Source of the DNA: Peptococcaceae bacterium BRH_c8a
GTDB lineage: Bacteria; Bacillota; Desulfotomaculia; Desulfotomaculales; Desulfallaceae
DNA: 64,000 nucleotides
Assembly: GCA_000961575.1 (NCBI GenBank)
Contig: LADP01000019.1
Coordinates: 62,001 to 126,000, forward strand
Direction of reading: 5' to 3'
Position numbers and translations under genes: made by a program. Shown here piece by piece: positions 1 to 8,406 of the stretch. The first letter of the stretch is position 1. Each line of letters opens with the position of its first letter. The notes beneath the pieces are model-generated. The model made no database searches and was not told the DNA's origin. It was given only the letters and a program-made list of their open reading frames with translations.

Positions 1-447
1 GACGTATTCATCAGGAATATTGTGGGTATGTTTAATGCCGAAATTAACAGCGGCTTTAAAACCAAATCTATGGTAATACGCAGGATCACCAACAAGAAGA
101 ATGGACGTGTATCCCATATCGTTTGCCAATTTAAAACTCTCCTTGATTAGTTTAGAGCCTATTCCTTGATTACGATACTCTAAAACAACTGAAATAGGTG
201 CCAAAAGAAGTGTTTCATATTTATTACCATTGTTGATAATATAAGTCTTTGTTAACATTAGATGTCCAATTAATTTACTGTTCTCTTCGGCAACCAAAGC
301 CAGTTCCGGAATATAATTGCCGTTGCTGCGCAGCTGATTGACAAAATCCTGTTCTTGACCGTTTGTAACTTTTGCTGTTTGAAAAGCAACTTTAACTAGA
401 TCATAGATCTGAGAAAATTCTTCCGGTTTTTCTCTTCTAATAACCAT
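1..447 (-). CDS. GNAT family N-acetyltransferase, partial (3' end outside window)
   Basis: The reading frame runs on the minus strand from ATG at 447 off the left edge of the window, giving 149 visible residues. A GGAAGG ribosome site lies about 9 bases upstream of the start. The sequence has the GNAT pattern: a central beta strand, then an acetyl-CoA loop reading RNQGIGSKLIKE, followed by a GFK segment (YYHRFGFKAA) typical of the YhbS/Eis-like subgroup. The family transfers acetyl groups from acetyl-CoA to amines; the substrate cannot be told here. The C-terminus is missing because of the window edge, not because of gene damage that I can see. Confidence 0.85.
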   Translation of the reverse strand, partial: MVIRREKPEEFSQIYDLVKVAFQTAKVTNGQEQDFVNQLRSNGNYIPELALVAEENSKLIGHLMLTKTYIINNGNKYETLLLAPISVVLEYRNQGIGSKLIKESFKLANDMGYTSILLVGDPAYYHRFGFKAAVNFGIKHTHNIPDEYV

Positions 448-473
448 CTTTATGATCCTTCCTTTATCTATAA

Positions 474-866
474 TTAACGCTGCCAGATATAGACTGTGCC
501 ACTATCCAATATTCGCTGCATGTAGTGCCGGGCGGCGCTTTTTAACCATTCTCTGGTAAGCGGTACCAGCAAAGACAATCCGAAAAGGTCTGTTAATAAG
601 CCCGGGGTGATTAAAAAAGCGCCGCCTAACAAGATAAAAACCCCATCAATTAGCTTATTGCCGGGAAGAATCCCCTGTTGAATGTCCTGCTTCATTCGAT
701 TGAGCACGTTTAAACCCTGCGATTTTGCCAATAAGACTCCGACAAATCCGGTAGAAGCCACGATTAGAATGGCTGGCAACGTTCCAATCAATCCGCCCAA
801 TTTGATTAGAATCCATAACTCCAGCAGGGGAACCAAGGTAAATAGTAAGAATAGTTTAATCAACAT
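474..866 (-). CDS. fxsA: FxsA family membrane protein
   Basis: This encodes about 130 residues with the FxsA layout: a hydrophobic first segment, a short loop, a second pair of hydrophobic segments and the motif GGxxLITPGLLTDLFGL near residue 90. FxsA of E. coli is a small inner-membrane protein that suppresses F-plasmid exclusion of phage T7; in Firmicutes its role is unknown. I chose ATG 866 because AAGGGAGA lies 9 bases upstream; a longer in-frame start at 887 lacks such a site. It stands alone, just downstream of the acetyltransferase start region on the same strand. Confidence 0.85.
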   Translation of the reverse strand: MLIKLFLLFTLVPLLELWILIKLGGLIGTLPAILIVASTGFVGVLLAKSQGLNVLNRMKQDIQQGILPGNKLIDGVFILLGGAFLITPGLLTDLFGLSLLVPLTREWLKSAARHYMQRILDSGTVYIWQR

Positions 867-1032
867 GAATGTATCTCCCTTCACCATAGTTATTTGCTGA
901 TGAGCGGAAATTGAATCTAATTGGCTTAAAGACTGCTCCCAGAAGGGACGTTCTGTTTAGTTAATTAAATTGTACTACGCTTAACATTATTTGGCTATAA
1001 AAACCCGAAATTCGTTTACAAACGTATTCTAA

Positions 1033-2661
1033 TTATTCACCTTTAGAGGCTTCTTCAATAATATGGTCGGCCGTCCTAGCCGCGATGGCCATAACCGTTT
1101 CCGTGGGATTGCCCCCGCCCGAGGTTACAAAAGCAGCGGCACTGCATATATACAGGTTTGGGATATCGTGACTGCGGCAAAAACCGTCTACCACCGAGGT
1201 GGACGGATCATTACCCATCCGGCAGGTACCCATCAGGTGGCCGGTATCCGGTATTACAAAAGCAGGTTTACCACCGGCCGCTTCCAATATGTCATTAGCC
1301 TTGGCCACCGCGTGGGCAATTAGTTTGTTGTCGTTTACACTATAACCGAATGTCACCAGTGGCCTGGGCATCCCGTACTCGTCCTTTTCGTCGCTTAAGG
1401 TAACCGAGTTGTTGACATTGGGCAGCACTTCACCCACCATTGTAATCTGGGCGAAAAAGTTATAATCACGCATGATGTCGTACAGCTTTTGGCCCCAAAT
1501 GCCGGCCTTGGCGACCAGGTTTTTAGCCAGTCCCAGCGGTCTGGAGCCGTGGGCATTGAAGGTATAGCCCCTGACAAAGCCCCGGGACTGGTCGGTTTCG
1601 TAAAAATCCTGCGATACCGCCAGCACGGGAGTTCCTTTGTAGATGCGTACTTCGTCGTGGAACTTGGCAAAGATATCGTGCGCGCTGTGGGTCATCAGTT
1701 CCTTGCCCACCATGCCGCTGCTGTTGGCCAGGCCGTCGGGGAATTGCGGGCAGGCCGAGTGCAGCAAAAGGCGGGGTGTTTCGATGCAGAAAGCTGAAAT
1801 AATGGTGATTTTGGCCTTTTGGAAATACTCCTTGTCGTCATGGACGAAGGTTACCCCTGTAACCAGGCCGGTTTTGTCCACGTCCACGTGAGTGACCATG
1901 CAGTCGCTAAGCACTTCGGCCCCGTGTTTAATAGCCTTGGGGATGTGGTGGATTAGGGTGCTAAACTTAGCGTTTGGCAGGCACCCCTGGTTGCAAAACC
2001 CCCGGTTGATGCAGGGTGGCCGCCCGTCAAAGGGTGCCGACAGGATGGCCAGCGGAGCCACCGTGCTTTTTAGGCCCAACTTTGCGCAACCCTCACGGAA
2101 AATAAGGGCATTAGCGCTAATCGGTTCCCGTTCGGGGTAGGGGTAAGGTCCCTGGAAGGGGCCCCAGGGGAAGTGTTTGGGCCCGGAAACGGCGATGTCC
2201 TTCTCTATTTTAGCGTAATAAGGTTCCAAATCCTCGTACCGGATGGGCCAGTCATCGGCCACGCCATCCACGGTTTTAACCATGAAATCACTTTCGTGGA
2301 ACCGGTAAAACACACCGGTAAAGTGCACGGTGCCGCCGCCCACGCCGCGACCCGAGTTGTTGTGGCCCATTGACAGCGGGTCACTGCCCGCCACCAGCCT
2401 GGTATCGTTCCAGGCCAGGCTCTGCATGGAAAGCTCATCACTGGCGAAGTCGGTCTGTGGGTTCCAAAAAGGACCGGCATCAATGACAACCACCTTAAAA
2501 CCCGCTTTGCTCAGCTCGTAAGCCAGCACCCCGCCGGCGGCGCCGGCGCCGACAATGCAGATATCCGCCCCGTCGCTGTATTTGCGCTTGCCCAGGTGAT
2601 TATTTCGATGACCGTCGTAATGGTCGCAGTCGTGCTGCACGTAATCATGATTCTTGGGCAT
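1033..2661 (-). CDS. GMC-family FAD oxidoreductase, large subunit of a gluconate-2-dehydrogenase-like enzyme
   Basis: The 542-residue protein has the dinucleotide-binding motif VGAGAAGG near residue 40 for FAD and the C-terminal GMC signature: a GHLMGTCRMG segment with the catalytic His, then SGGGNPTETVMAIAARTADHI. GMC enzymes oxidise alcohols or sugar hydroxyls to carbonyls. The gene overlaps the end of the upstream subunit-3 gene by 17 bases, so the two are surely co-translated. No twin-arginine signal is visible on this subunit and no cytochrome subunit follows, so the electron acceptor is unknown. The natural substrate is unknown. Confidence 0.85.
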   Translation of the reverse strand: MPKNHDYVQHDCDHYDGHRNNHLGKRKYSDGADICIVGAGAAGGVLAYELSKAGFKVVVIDAGPFWNPQTDFASDELSMQSLAWNDTRLVAGSDPLSMGHNNSGRGVGGGTVHFTGVFYRFHESDFMVKTVDGVADDWPIRYEDLEPYYAKIEKDIAVSGPKHFPWGPFQGPYPYPEREPISANALIFREGCAKLGLKSTVAPLAILSAPFDGRPPCINRGFCNQGCLPNAKFSTLIHHIPKAIKHGAEVLSDCMVTHVDVDKTGLVTGVTFVHDDKEYFQKAKITIISAFCIETPRLLLHSACPQFPDGLANSSGMVGKELMTHSAHDIFAKFHDEVRIYKGTPVLAVSQDFYETDQSRGFVRGYTFNAHGSRPLGLAKNLVAKAGIWGQKLYDIMRDYNFFAQITMVGEVLPNVNNSVTLSDEKDEYGMPRPLVTFGYSVNDNKLIAHAVAKANDILEAAGGKPAFVIPDTGHLMGTCRMGNDPSTSVVDGFCRSHDIPNLYICSAAAFVTSGGGNPTETVMAIAARTADHIIEEASKGE

Positions 2662-3253
2662 TTCTTTTAGCCTCCCAGGGATCAGTCAGTCCTTTTTCCA
2701 CCCGCACATAGCCGCGGGGGTAGGCCGGGCCGCCGTATCCAATTTCGGACCAGACGGTGGGGTGGGAATAATAAGCGCTGGTAATCTGTGTGGCCAGCTT
2801 TTTAAACAGTTCCTTCTGGGGTATGGTCTGCCATTCGGTCATGGGAGCAGCTTTTCCGGCAGCTAAAGCACTTAGTAATAATAGCTGCGGCTGCGGGTCA
2901 ACTTCCAGGAAAGGGGCCCCGTATTGTTTTTGGGCCAGCTTGTCCAGGGCTTTTAGCCCTTCGCGGATAAGCACTTTTTGATCCGGTGTGCCCACCTTGC
3001 GCTGATCCTCGCCGATGGGGGAAGAAAGCTTATTGTCAATGTGATGCAGAACGTAGTCCAGTAATTCTTTTCTTTCATCGTAAAGAATGTGTTTGGCAAT
3101 GGCGGCAATTAAGTCGGCTTCGTGTTGGTTTAAAAACTTGTGTTTCTCAAATGGCCCTAATCTCTTTAATACTATCGCACGGGTATGGTCATCCCAGTGG
3201 TCTTTTTCTTTTAATAAATCGTATCCGGGGTATCTGGTTCGATTCTCCTGCAT
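2645..3253 (-). CDS. Gluconate 2-dehydrogenase subunit 3 family protein
   Basis: This 202-residue protein matches the small-subunit family that accompanies GMC large subunits: an early helical region (KHKFLNQHEADLIAAIAKHILYDE) where family members have FxxxExxTLxAIADxIIP-like text, and a C-terminal WSEIGYGGPAYPRGYVRVE segment. It has no obvious Tat or Sec signal, unlike many relatives. It lies between the small membrane protein (4 bases upstream) and the GMC subunit (17-base overlap), so the three genes form one operon. It probably stabilises or anchors the large subunit. Confidence 0.75.
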   Translation of the reverse strand: MQENRTRYPGYDLLKEKDHWDDHTRAIVLKRLGPFEKHKFLNQHEADLIAAIAKHILYDERKELLDYVLHHIDNKLSSPIGEDQRKVGTPDQKVLIREGLKALDKLAQKQYGAPFLEVDPQPQLLLLSALAAGKAAPMTEWQTIPQKELFKKLATQITSAYYSHPTVWSEIGYGGPAYPRGYVRVEKGLTDPWEAKRNAQES

Positions 3254-3257
3254 GCCG

Positions 3258-3650
3258 CTACCTCCAGTACAGGGCGATTAAACCCAGGATGCTCATCGCC
3301 GCCACCATGGCCGGCAGCGTCAGGGGCGGGCCGATCAGGAAGTTCTGTGATTCGCCGTAACCCCCCACCCGTTGACCGATGCCGGTAATATGCAGCACCG
3401 TGCCTGTTACGCCTAATGCCACGCCGGCAAAAAGTAAAACTGCCAGGATGGTACGCAGTACCGGCAGGTTATACATTGATAGAAGTAAGGCAAATATCCC
3501 AATTAACGGGGCGCCGATTACCGGCCCGTACTGAGCCCAGTGTCTAAAGTTTTGCCGGTAATGAAAAATGCTGACTTGAACGGTGATCATCAGTAAAGCC
3601 AGTCCCGTAAATAGAAACAATATACGGCTTATCGGCCAACCGTCCCACAT
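3258..3650 (-). CDS. Small four-helix membrane protein of the GMC operon
   Basis: The protein has 130 residues and four strongly hydrophobic stretches, near residues 8-26, 42-60, 64-84 and 108-128. I do not recognise the family. It is the first gene of the GMC/subunit-3 operon, ending 4 bases before the next start. The position suggests a membrane anchor or quinone-side subunit for the dehydrogenase, but no haem-binding His pair or Cys motif is evident, so that is inference only. Confidence 0.65.
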   Translation of the reverse strand: MWDGWPISRILFLFTGLALLMITVQVSIFHYRQNFRHWAQYGPVIGAPLIGIFALLLSMYNLPVLRTILAVLLFAGVALGVTGTVLHITGIGQRVGGYGESQNFLIGPPLTLPAMVAAMSILGLIALYWR

Positions 3651-3823
3651 TTGGAGAACCCCCTAATTAATGTTGTAAATTTAGTTTATTTATTCCCCAA
3701 GTTAACCTCTTATTATAACAGGCAGGGCGGCTATCCCGCACAGGGACGCGGTTTACCGGTTGGCGAAACTTGTAGGCGCCCTTTTTAATGTGATGCGTGT
3801 TGTTCTTTGGGAGTGAAAATTAC

Positions 3824-3856
3824 AAAGCCGTCGTTGGTTATACCATCGACGGCTTT
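3824..3856. repeat. Perfect 10-bp inverted repeat, intergenic
   Basis: AAAGCCGTCG at 3824-3833 is repeated inverted as CGACGGCTTT at 3847-3856, with a 13-base loop. It lies 50 bases past the stop of the TSUP permease gene (3907). No run of T follows on either strand, so it is not a clear intrinsic terminator. The rest of 3651-3906 shows no convincing gene, though the minus strand stays open in one frame from the permease into this hairpin. Confidence 0.5.
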
Positions 3857-3906
3857 AATAGATTGGTCAACAGGTATGCAAAATGGCCAGGTTTGGGCAA
3901 CAGTTT

Positions 3907-4875
3907 TTACAGGAAAAACTGTATAACGTACTGCAGCGCCAGGAACAAAATTAAGCTCGCCATGATTACCTTGACAATGTTCTCTTTTAAATACTTCTGC
4001 AAATACGCGCCACAGTATGTCCCGGCAAGGCCGCCTATCCCGAACAGCGCACCCAGCGCCCAGTCGGGCGCCACATTGGTGGACGCGCCCACCGCGGTCA
4101 TCGCTAAAATGGAATAAAATGCTACTCCCGCTATGGAGGTCAGGAACGTCCCGGCCAGGGCCGCCCCGGCAACGGTGTAAACGGGCAAACCTAAAATGGA
4201 AACACAAAATGGAGCAATGATAGCGCCGCCACCAATCCCATAGATGCCACCAATAAGTCCAACTCCCAGCGCCAGCGCAAAAACGGTCATGGTGCTAAAA
4301 GAATAGGTTTCACCCCAAAATTCATATTCAATCCGGGTCATGGAAAAGCTTTTGGTTTTTACCACCGCGTCGGCCGGTAAACCGGCAGCTACTTTTTGGT
4401 TGCTCTCCGCCTTAATCCGCGCTACCTGTTCTTTAAACTTTTGCTCCAGTGCTTTATTTTGCGCTTTTTGTTTCTTAGAGCCACCGGTGAATTCAGTAAC
4501 AATTTTGATGCCCAGATATAGCAATACGACACCCATAAATAGTTTAAACGAACGGGGGTCGGGCAAATATGCGATCCTGATCCATGACCCCAAAAACACC
4601 CCCGGCAAGGTACCAATAGTCACTACCCAGGTAAGCGGCCAAGCCATGCGCCCCTCTTTAATAAACCGGTAAAGGCCGCCTGGAATGGCCACAATATTAT
4701 AAATTAAGTTGGTCGGGCTAACCGAAGGACTGGTATATTGCAGCACACTAACCTGAAAAGGCAGCAGTAAAAATGCGCCGGACACGCCGGCGGAGGCAGT
4801 TATTGACGAAACAATAAAAGCCACCAGCGGAGGGATTAACGGGTTAATCTCTACGCCGGAGACAGGAAAATACAT
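3907..4875 (-). CDS. Sulfite exporter TauE/SafE (TSUP) family permease
   Basis: The 322-residue protein has about eight membrane segments in two halves. Each half begins with a glycine-rich turn (ASAGVSGAFLLLPF near the N-terminus; GIYGIGGGAIIAPF in the middle), the repeat hallmark of TSUP permeases, which move sulfite, sulfoacetate or other sulfur-containing anions. A charged cytoplasmic loop of about 60 residues (KKQKAQNKALEQKFKEQ) separates the halves. ATG 4875 follows AAAGGAGTG at a good distance; the longer frame to 4914 does not. The gene starts 44 bases downstream of the WtpA-like gene, so it may be in the same transcript. Confidence 0.85.
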   Translation of the reverse strand: MYFPVSGVEINPLIPPLVAFIVSSITASAGVSGAFLLLPFQVSVLQYTSPSVSPTNLIYNIVAIPGGLYRFIKEGRMAWPLTWVVTIGTLPGVFLGSWIRIAYLPDPRSFKLFMGVVLLYLGIKIVTEFTGGSKKQKAQNKALEQKFKEQVARIKAESNQKVAAGLPADAVVKTKSFSMTRIEYEFWGETYSFSTMTVFALALGVGLIGGIYGIGGGAIIAPFCVSILGLPVYTVAGAALAGTFLTSIAGVAFYSILAMTAVGASTNVAPDWALGALFGIGGLAGTYCGAYLQKYLKENIVKVIMASLILFLALQYVIQFFL

Positions 4876-4918
4876 ATTAGGCACTCCTTTATAAAAAAAA
4901 TTATCGCAGCGCATCAGT

Positions 4919-5740
4919 TTAGCAGGGAATTAGTCCGTTTGCTTCCAATATTTCTTCTCCTCGGGGCCCGGTAAGTATTTCAATAAATTCCTGGGCCAGT
5001 TCCTTTTGATTGGAATTCTTTGGTATGGAAACGGCAAATTCGATGGGGGCGCCCCAAATTTCAGAATCCAGTCCGGGGAAGTTGCCTTCGATAACAACTC
5101 GGGCCCGCGCGTAATAATCGGCGTGCCGGGGGTCACTTAGATTAATTTCCGGTGGGAATTGAATATAGGGCAGATTCATTTGTTTGGCCACCGACATATA
5201 TTCAAAACCATAGTCAATTTTGCCCTCCAGCAAGGCTACGGCCAGGTCTAGGGATTTAGGGTATAAGTTGCTCCATCCGTTTTCCAAGGCCTGGTATAAA
5301 CCCGGTTTGGCATAATATTGCTCGGCCAGCTGCCACAACATTAATGTTCGGTAACCGCAGGGGTCAAGCCGGTGGTCTGAACGCGCGTATTTAATAGTGG
5401 CGTTGCCAAGCAGCACATCCATCCAATTTTGCTCGTTTATTCGGTTACTGTCTGTAGAAAACTCATCAAAGGCCAGCACTATTTGGTCAGTGGCAAAAAC
5501 AAAAGAGGTGTCCACAAACCGGGGTATTAAGATATCGTTAAACACCTGGTAATCGGCCAGGGCAATTACATCCACAACCTTGCCTTCCGCCACGGCACTG
5601 GCGCAGGCCCGTGACCCGGCGTAATCCAGCTCAACTTTTAAAGCCGGGTATTTTTCCCAAAGGAGATGGATGCAATCTTTAATGGGCTTTCTTAGCGCGC
5701 CGGCATGCAGTATTTTCAGCGCGTTCGGATCAGTTTTCAT
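4919..5740 (-). CDS. Tungstate/molybdate-binding (WtpA/ModA-like) protein without signal peptide
   Basis: The 273-residue protein follows the type-2 periplasmic binding fold of WtpA: LHAGAL near the start, DYAGSRACA (anion-binding loop), VIALADYQVF, RSDHRLDPCGYRTLM and a C-terminal FIEILTGPRGEEILEANG segment. WtpA proteins deliver tungstate or molybdate to an ABC permease. Here the start, ATG 5740 after AAGGAGGGG, gives no signal peptide and no lipobox, and no WtpB or WtpC is nearby. It overlaps the PadR gene by 11 bases. A cytosolic oxyanion sensor or buffer working with PadR is a reasonable inference. Confidence 0.75.
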   Translation of the reverse strand: MKTDPNALKILHAGALRKPIKDCIHLLWEKYPALKVELDYAGSRACASAVAEGKVVDVIALADYQVFNDILIPRFVDTSFVFATDQIVLAFDEFSTDSNRINEQNWMDVLLGNATIKYARSDHRLDPCGYRTLMLWQLAEQYYAKPGLYQALENGWSNLYPKSLDLAVALLEGKIDYGFEYMSVAKQMNLPYIQFPPEINLSDPRHADYYARARVVIEGNFPGLDSEIWGAPIEFAVSIPKNSNQKELAQEFIEILTGPRGEEILEANGLIPC

Positions 5741-6083
5741 CAGAGTGCCCCTCCTTGGCCGCCAAATCACTATATTCGGTTAAGAAATCTTCAATTTCTT
5801 TCTTTTGCTGCTTTAGTTTCAGCACAGCTCCTTGTAAGGCTTTAAGCCCCGCTCGGGTGATGGCATAATTCCTTCTGGCCGGCCCCGTCTCGGTAGCCTC
5901 CCAATTAGATAAAACAAATCCTTCCTTCTCCATGCGCCGCAGGTTCCGGTAAATAGTGCCCGGCTCCACAATTTCATCTTCATGCAAAGCGTTAAAGCTT
6001 TGGATAAGCTCATAACCGTGGGTTGGTTTTTTCAAAATAAGTAAAAGAAGCATGGGCTGGATCATTCTGTCCACTCCATTCAA
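5730..6083 (-). CDS. PadR-family transcriptional regulator
   Basis: The 117-residue protein starts directly with the PadR winged helix: MIQPMLLLLILKKPTHGYELIQSF, then EPGTIYRNLRRMEKEGFVLSNWE and GPARRNYAITRAGLKAL, followed by a short helical tail (LKLKQQKKEIEDFL) for dimerisation. PadR proteins are repressors that respond to small ligands. It overlaps the gene before it by 4 bases and the WtpA-like gene after it by 11 bases, so all three are one operon. Two palindromes upstream of the operon (6338-6377) are candidate operators. Confidence 0.85.
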   Translation of the reverse strand: MNGVDRMIQPMLLLLILKKPTHGYELIQSFNALHEDEIVEPGTIYRNLRRMEKEGFVLSNWEATETGPARRNYAITRAGLKALQGAVLKLKQQKKEIEDFLTEYSDLAAKEGHSDEN

Positions 6084-6301
6084 GCAACGTTCCAGTAATA
6101 GTCAATAGCATAGCCTTTTTGCAGAAAAGCTTCAATTATGGTATCCGCATCAATATACGTAGGATTATATATAATCATAATCTGCCCGGTTTTTACCGCA
6201 AAATCGCTTGAACGTAGTCCCAGTCTAAAGCGAAGGATGTCCTTAATGGGCAAATTTGCAGCAGGACATTTTTGATTAAGCTTGATGAACATACTTTCCA
6301 T
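6080..6301 (-). CDS. Small protein of unknown function, first gene of the PadR operon
   Basis: About 73 residues from ATG 6301, which follows GGGGGG at about 9 bases; a GTG two codons earlier is also possible. The pattern of alternating hydrophobic strands with two helices (FIKLNQ, LPIKDILRFRLGL, GQIMIIYNP, DADTIIEAFLQKGYAIDYYW) resembles the small ferredoxin-like fold of HMA domains, but no CxxC is present. I do not recognise a named family. It is translationally coupled to PadR by a 4-base overlap. Confidence 0.6.
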   Translation of the reverse strand: MESMFIKLNQKCPAANLPIKDILRFRLGLRSSDFAVKTGQIMIIYNPTYIDADTIIEAFLQKGYAIDYYWNVA

Positions 6302-6337
6302 CGCCACAATCCCCCCATAAATGTTACTCAAGCCTAT

Positions 6338-6377
6338 GTGCGTCATGCACTTAGTGTTATTACCAATATGATAACAC
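6338..6377. promoter_or_regulatory. Two palindromes, candidate PadR operator
   Basis: GTGTTAT at 6354-6360 and ATAACAC at 6371-6377 form a perfect 7-bp inverted repeat around a 10-base spacer. Just inside it, towards the gene, GTGC-gtcat-GCAC (6338-6350) is a second, shorter palindrome. Both lie 40-75 bases upstream of the start of the small-protein/PadR/WtpA-like operon. Dyads with roughly this spacing are usual for PadR-type repressors, so autoregulation is likely. Confidence 0.5.
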
Positions 6378-6525
6378 TTTATTAATAATTTCACAATGTT
6401 TGATTGCCGAACAACTGGTTTAATTATTGCCGGAGATACAACCTTAATTAGGGGGATTGTGGATAAATCGTTAGCACCTTAGTAATAATAAACTAAAATA
6501 CCATATTATGAGAGGTAACTGGTGA

Positions 6526-7308
6526 GTGGAAAGAATACCATCTACTAAGCGTTTACGCCGCCCTAAAGCTTATATATCAGCCTTTGAAGCCAACCATGTG
6601 CACCTTAGAAACCCCTGGATGACTGTTTGGTTGTCGGCCACCTTTCCCGGTTTTGGGCATATATTTCTGGGGAGCTATTTAAAGGGATTTCTGCTGGTAA
6701 TTTGGGAGGTTATAATTAACGTCAATGCAAACTTGAACACCGCCATTATGTATTCTTTTACCGGTCAATTTGACTTGGCCATGTCAGTGCTTGACAAAAG
6801 GTGGTTGTTGTTTTATATATCCGTTTTTGTTTATTCCCTCTGGGACGCCCACCGGGCAACGGTGTGTATGAATAAGTACAGTATTTTAGCCGACAGAAAT
6901 CATGCGCCCATCGTTCCGGTGAAGATGAATAGTATAGAATTTAACTACCTGGACAAGCGGCAACCCTGGCTTGCCGCATTTTGGTCCCTTGCTATGCCGG
7001 GTCTTGGCCACCTGTATATTCACAGGCTGCTCACCGGTTTTTTTATTTTAATCTGGTGGATTGCCATCACATATTTTTCTCGACTTCTTGAAGCAATACA
7101 TTACAGCTTCCTAGGAAACTTTAGCCAGGCAACTGCCATAGCAAATCCCATCTGGCTGCTTTTTTTGCCCTCTCTATATGCCTTTGCCATTTACGATTCT
7201 TATGTTACCGCAGTTGAATATAATAAGCTTTTTGAAATGGAACAGGCTGATTTTTTAAAGGAAGACTATCAAAACCCAGATTTTGATATTAATGATGTTA
7301 CATTCTGA
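6526..7308 (+). CDS. Membrane protein with an internal duplication, unknown function
   Basis: The 260-residue protein is two copies of one unit of about 110 residues. Each copy has PW-x-A/V followed by a PGxGHxY/F turn, a GF-x-x-I-W helix, an I-x-YSFxGxFxxA segment, and a WLLF-x-x-S helix ending in D. Copy one spans about residues 25-115, copy two about 143-245. Each copy has about three membrane helices. I know no function for it. The GTG start at 6526 has AGAGGTAAC upstream; no ATG is near. It leads a run of three plus-strand membrane-protein genes. Confidence 0.75.
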   Translation: MERIPSTKRLRRPKAYISAFEANHVHLRNPWMTVWLSATFPGFGHIFLGSYLKGFLLVIWEVIINVNANLNTAIMYSFTGQFDLAMSVLDKRWLLFYISVFVYSLWDAHRATVCMNKYSILADRNHAPIVPVKMNSIEFNYLDKRQPWLAAFWSLAMPGLGHLYIHRLLTGFFILIWWIAITYFSRLLEAIHYSFLGNFSQATAIANPIWLLFLPSLYAFAIYDSYVTAVEYNKLFEMEQADFLKEDYQNPDFDINDVTF

Positions 7309-7326
7309 AAAGGTCGGTGAATACAA

Positions 7327-7791
7327 TTGCTGGTGATATGTACTTTTGATCATTCCCTGCACTTGGAACTGGCTATTACCAAGTTGGAACAAGAGGGTAT
7401 TAAAAAAGATAATATATTAGCTGCCCCATTAGAAAGGCGCAAAGAAGAGAAAAAAATATTCGATACTATCCACCACTCAGACGGTATAAGTCTTTTTGAT
7501 GGGGCATTAACTCTGGGCACCGTTTTTATGGTTTTGGGCACCATTTATGGTTTTATATGGACCTGGGGGCCGATAATATGGGGTTTAATTGGGTTGTTTG
7601 TTGGAACTGGCAGCGGGTTAATGCTAGATTTATTGTTTAATAAGCAAAAGAGCAGTACCAAGAAAATAGGAGATAATTTTTCTGAAGTGGTGATTATTAT
7701 TAAATGTAGCGAAGATCAAGCATCAATGGTTAAACAGGTTCTTTGGGAGCACAACTCCCTGGGGGTTTCATTAGTGGGTATAAAAAAGTGA
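7327..7791 (+). CDS. Membrane protein of unknown function (glycine-zipper-like core)
   Basis: The 154-residue protein has a soluble N-terminal part of about 60 residues with a strand-helix-strand pattern (LVICTFDHSLHLELAITKLEQEGI), two hydrophobic segments rich in Gly (near 63-80 and 82-100), and a C-terminal strand-helix unit (VVIIIKCSEDQASMVKQVLWEH). The first part resembles the small-molecule-binding half of general-stress proteins that have a central glycine-rich hairpin, but I cannot name a family. It begins with TTG 18 bases after the previous stop, with AAGGTCGGTGA upstream. Confidence 0.65.
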   Translation: MLVICTFDHSLHLELAITKLEQEGIKKDNILAAPLERRKEEKKIFDTIHHSDGISLFDGALTLGTVFMVLGTIYGFIWTWGPIIWGLIGLFVGTGSGLMLDLLFNKQKSSTKKIGDNFSEVVIIIKCSEDQASMVKQVLWEHNSLGVSLVGIKK

Positions 7792-7838
7792 TTTGTGTTC
7801 GGTGATTGTGTTTGGTGATTGTGTTTAAGGAGGAATTT

Positions 7839-8378
7839 ATGAATCAGGCCTTTGCAGAACAGATGAAACTTCAAGATAAGTATTTTGGTCAAATATACGA
7901 AACATGGCTTATTAATTTATTTACCATCCAGTGGTGGGCACTATTATTGGTGTTTATTATTCCTTGGGTTATTTGGTGGAAGCTTGTTGACAAAAATAAA
8001 ATTACCGCAATATTGTGTTATGGACTAATAGTTTCTATCCTATCATCAGGCCTCGATGAAGCTGGACATGCACTGCATTTATGGGCTTATAAATATAGGC
8101 TAGTTCCATTATGTGTAGAATTAAAACCTACCAATGTAAGTCTAATACCGGTAATTTATATGCTGGTCTATCAATATTTTACCAGGTGGAAAGAATTTAT
8201 TATTGCTACTACCATAATGGCAGCCTGCCTTGCTTTTATTGGAGAACCGTTTCTTGACTGGCTTGATATTTATAAAAGATTCAAATGGGAATATATATAC
8301 TCTTTTCCCATCTATATAGCCATCGCAGTATCAGTAAAGCTGTTATTGGGACTAATTACAGGCCCCAATAAGCGTTAA
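7839..8378 (+). CDS. CBO0543-type multi-spanning membrane protein
   Basis: The 179-residue protein begins at ATG 7839 after AAGGAGG. It has five or six membrane helices and the features I associate with the CBO0543 family of spore-formers: an early WW pair, WKLVDKNK after helix one, LDEAGHALHLWAYKYRLVP after helix two, and VYQYFTRWKEF after helix three. The function of the family is unknown; it is found mainly in endospore formers. Two tandem copies of the 13-mer TGTGTTYGGTGAT lie just upstream (about 7796-7821). Confidence 0.7.
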   Translation: MNQAFAEQMKLQDKYFGQIYETWLINLFTIQWWALLLVFIIPWVIWWKLVDKNKITAILCYGLIVSILSSGLDEAGHALHLWAYKYRLVPLCVELKPTNVSLIPVIYMLVYQYFTRWKEFIIATTIMAACLAFIGEPFLDWLDIYKRFKWEYIYSFPIYIAIAVSVKLLLGLITGPNKR

Positions 8379-8406
8379 ATAACATGCTCGTTACACACAA
8401 AACGCC

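Noticed and set aside
3785-4207. Minus-strand frame of 140 codons
   Set aside because: Mostly an alternative frame of the TSUP permease; only its last 40 codons are outside and are reported as a weak observation.
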